Assembly: GCF_002848265.1 (NCBI RefSeq)
Contig: NZ_CP025422.1
Location: forward strand, 2,014,727-2,078,726
Source: Zhihengliuella sp. ISTPL4
GTDB taxonomy: Bacteria > Actinomycetota > Actinomycetes > Actinomycetales > Microbacteriaceae
Length of the DNA: 64,000 nt
Reading direction: 5' to 3'
Made by a program: the position numbers and the translations under genes. Of the stretch, positions 63,238-64,000 are shown piece by piece. Position 1 is the first letter of the stretch, and the number at the start of each line of letters is the position of its first letter. The notes under the pieces are model-generated. The model was not told the origin of the DNA and made no database searches. It saw only the letters and a list, made by a program, of their open reading frames with translations.

Positions 63238-64000
63238 GCGAAGACCTCCTCGATCTCGGTCAGGGCGTCCAGAGGCGCGGTCGCGTTCTCGAAGGCGGCG
63301 AGGAAGTGCTGGGCGTCCTGCGCTGCGGCGCAACCTGTGCCGGCGGCGGTGATCGCCTGCCGGTAGGTGTGGTCGACGAGGTCGCCGGCGGCGAAGACGC
63401 CGGAGAGGTTCGTGCGGGTCGAGGGGTGATCGACGAGTACGAAGCCGGCGGCGTCGGTGTCGACCGTTCCGGTGACGAGCTCGGAGCGGGGGTCGTGGCC
63501 GATGGCCACGAAGAGCCCCGTCGCGGGCAGGTCGCGCTCGGCGCCGGTGACGGTGTCGCGAAGCGTGACGGACTCGAGCTTCTCGGCGCCGTTGAGGCGT
63601 GCGACTTCGCTGTTCCAGGCGACCTCGATCTTCGGGTGGTCGAGAACGCGCTGCGCCATGATCTTCGATGCCCGGAACTCGTCGCGGCGGTGGACGATCG
63701 TCACCTTGGAGGCGAAGCGGGTGAGGAACAGGGCCTCCTCCATCGCGGAGTCGCCTCCGCCGACGACGAGGATCTCCTGCTCGCGGAAGAAGAACCCATC
63801 GCAGGTGGCGCACCAGGACACTCCGCGGCCCGTGAGGCGCTCCTCGTCCGCGAGGCCGAGCTTGCGGTACGCCGACCCCATCGCGAGGATCACCGCGCGG
63901 GCGTGGAAGGCCTCCCCTGCACCCGTCTCGATGACCTTGATCGGTCCCTCGAGGTCGACGCGGATCGCGTCATCGAGGAGGATGCGGGCACCGAAGCGCT
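63234..64000 (-). CDS. trxB: Thioredoxin reductase (5' partial at window edge)
   Basis: NADPH-dependent reductase of the thioredoxin above. The C-terminal 255 residues are in the window and the start lies beyond base 64000. WCATCDGFFFREQEILVVGG is the redox CxxC (CATC) followed by the NADPH site VGGGDSAMEEALFLTRFASK, and GVFAAGDLVDHTYRQAITAA is the FAD-binding end. The internal ATG at 63893 is not the start. It is the first visible gene of the arsenic operon. Confidence 0.93.
   Translation of the reverse strand, partial: RFGARILLDDAIRVDLEGPIKVIETGAGEAFHARAVILAMGSAYRKLGLADEERLTGRGVSWCATCDGFFFREQEILVVGGGDSAMEEALFLTRFASKVTIVHRRDEFRASKIMAQRVLDHPKIEVAWNSEVARLNGAEKLESVTLRDTVTGAERDLPATGLFVAIGHDPRSELVTGTVDTDAAGFVLVDHPSTRTNLSGVFAAGDLVDHTYRQAITAAGTGCAAAQDAQHFLAAFENATAPLDALTEIEEVFA

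Overview
The window is high-GC DNA with the gene order of an actinomycete of the family Microbacteriaceae. Microbacterium is my best guess, from the lysS-fol-ftsH-hpt-tilS block, the mycobacterial-type CmtR regulator, the actinobacterial DUF families and the CTGTCGAAGC intergenic repeat. No rRNA or other definitive marker is present, so the genus is an inference.

Layout. (1) 1-17.7 kb is ordinary chromosome. A DUF4192 gene cut by the window edge and lysS converge. A DUF2207 membrane protein follows. Then comes a long minus-strand run: tilS, hpt, ftsH, folE, folP, folB, folK, a DUF3180 protein, two bacterial-PH membrane proteins and a Rossmann/DUF2520 protein, many joined by ATGA overlaps. ppa and a secreted M23 endopeptidase converge on a strong terminator. 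The block ends with tRNA-Glu, tRNA-Asp and tRNA-Phe. (2) 17.7-30.3 kb is foreign DNA next to tRNA-Phe: an ApeA-like (putative anti-phage) protein, a tyrosine integrase, an XRE repressor divergent from an AlpA-type activator across a matched inverted repeat, and a D5/SF3 primase-helicase. This int / repressor // alpA / primase order is the core of a phage-inducible chromosomal island (satellite). Behind it lie about 3 kb of gene-poor, repeat-rich DNA, then small hypothetical genes, a phosphoesterase, a lipoprotein and a frameshifted DUF3800-like gene. (3) 30.4-43.7 kb is a glycan-use locus: a secreted GH98-like endo-galactosidase with two fucolectin-type domains, a GNAT-like protein, a Gfo/Idh/MocA oxidoreductase, GH36 alpha-galactosidase, GH29 alpha-fucosidase, an ABC importer without its ATPase, and a ROK regulator. 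The enzyme set fits removal of terminal galactose and fucose from blood-group-like glycans.

(4) 43.8-46.6 kb holds decayed toxin-antitoxin material: a RES toxin gene split by a frameshift behind an MbcA/ParS-like antitoxin, two more antitoxin-like genes, an XRE remnant and a frameshifted zinc-ribbon gene. (5) 46.6-64 kb is a metal-resistance island. A truncated ArsR-MFS pair is fused tail-to-tail with a truncated csoR. Then follow a CopB-type ATPase, a YHS protein, and a set of copper-associated secreted or membrane proteins (DUF6153, two DUF305, a beta-propeller lipoprotein, a Cys-rich four-helix bundle). After a recombinase remnant come mercury (merR, merA, merB, a MerF-like protein), cadmium/lead (cmtR and a CadA-type ATPase) and arsenic resistance (trxB-trxA-acr3-arsR/arsC fusion-arsC). 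trxB runs off the right edge.

How the parts work together. The arsenic operon couples thioredoxin to two arsenate reductases and an arsenite exporter. MerB frees Hg(II) for MerA. The CsoR box at 49905-49921 marks a copper regulon whose local repressor gene is broken. The glycan locus imports what its secreted enzyme releases and trims it inside the cell. Several genes (csoR, MFS, RES, DUF3800, zinc ribbon, recombinase) are visibly broken, which marks 43-54 kb as a zone of repeated recombination.
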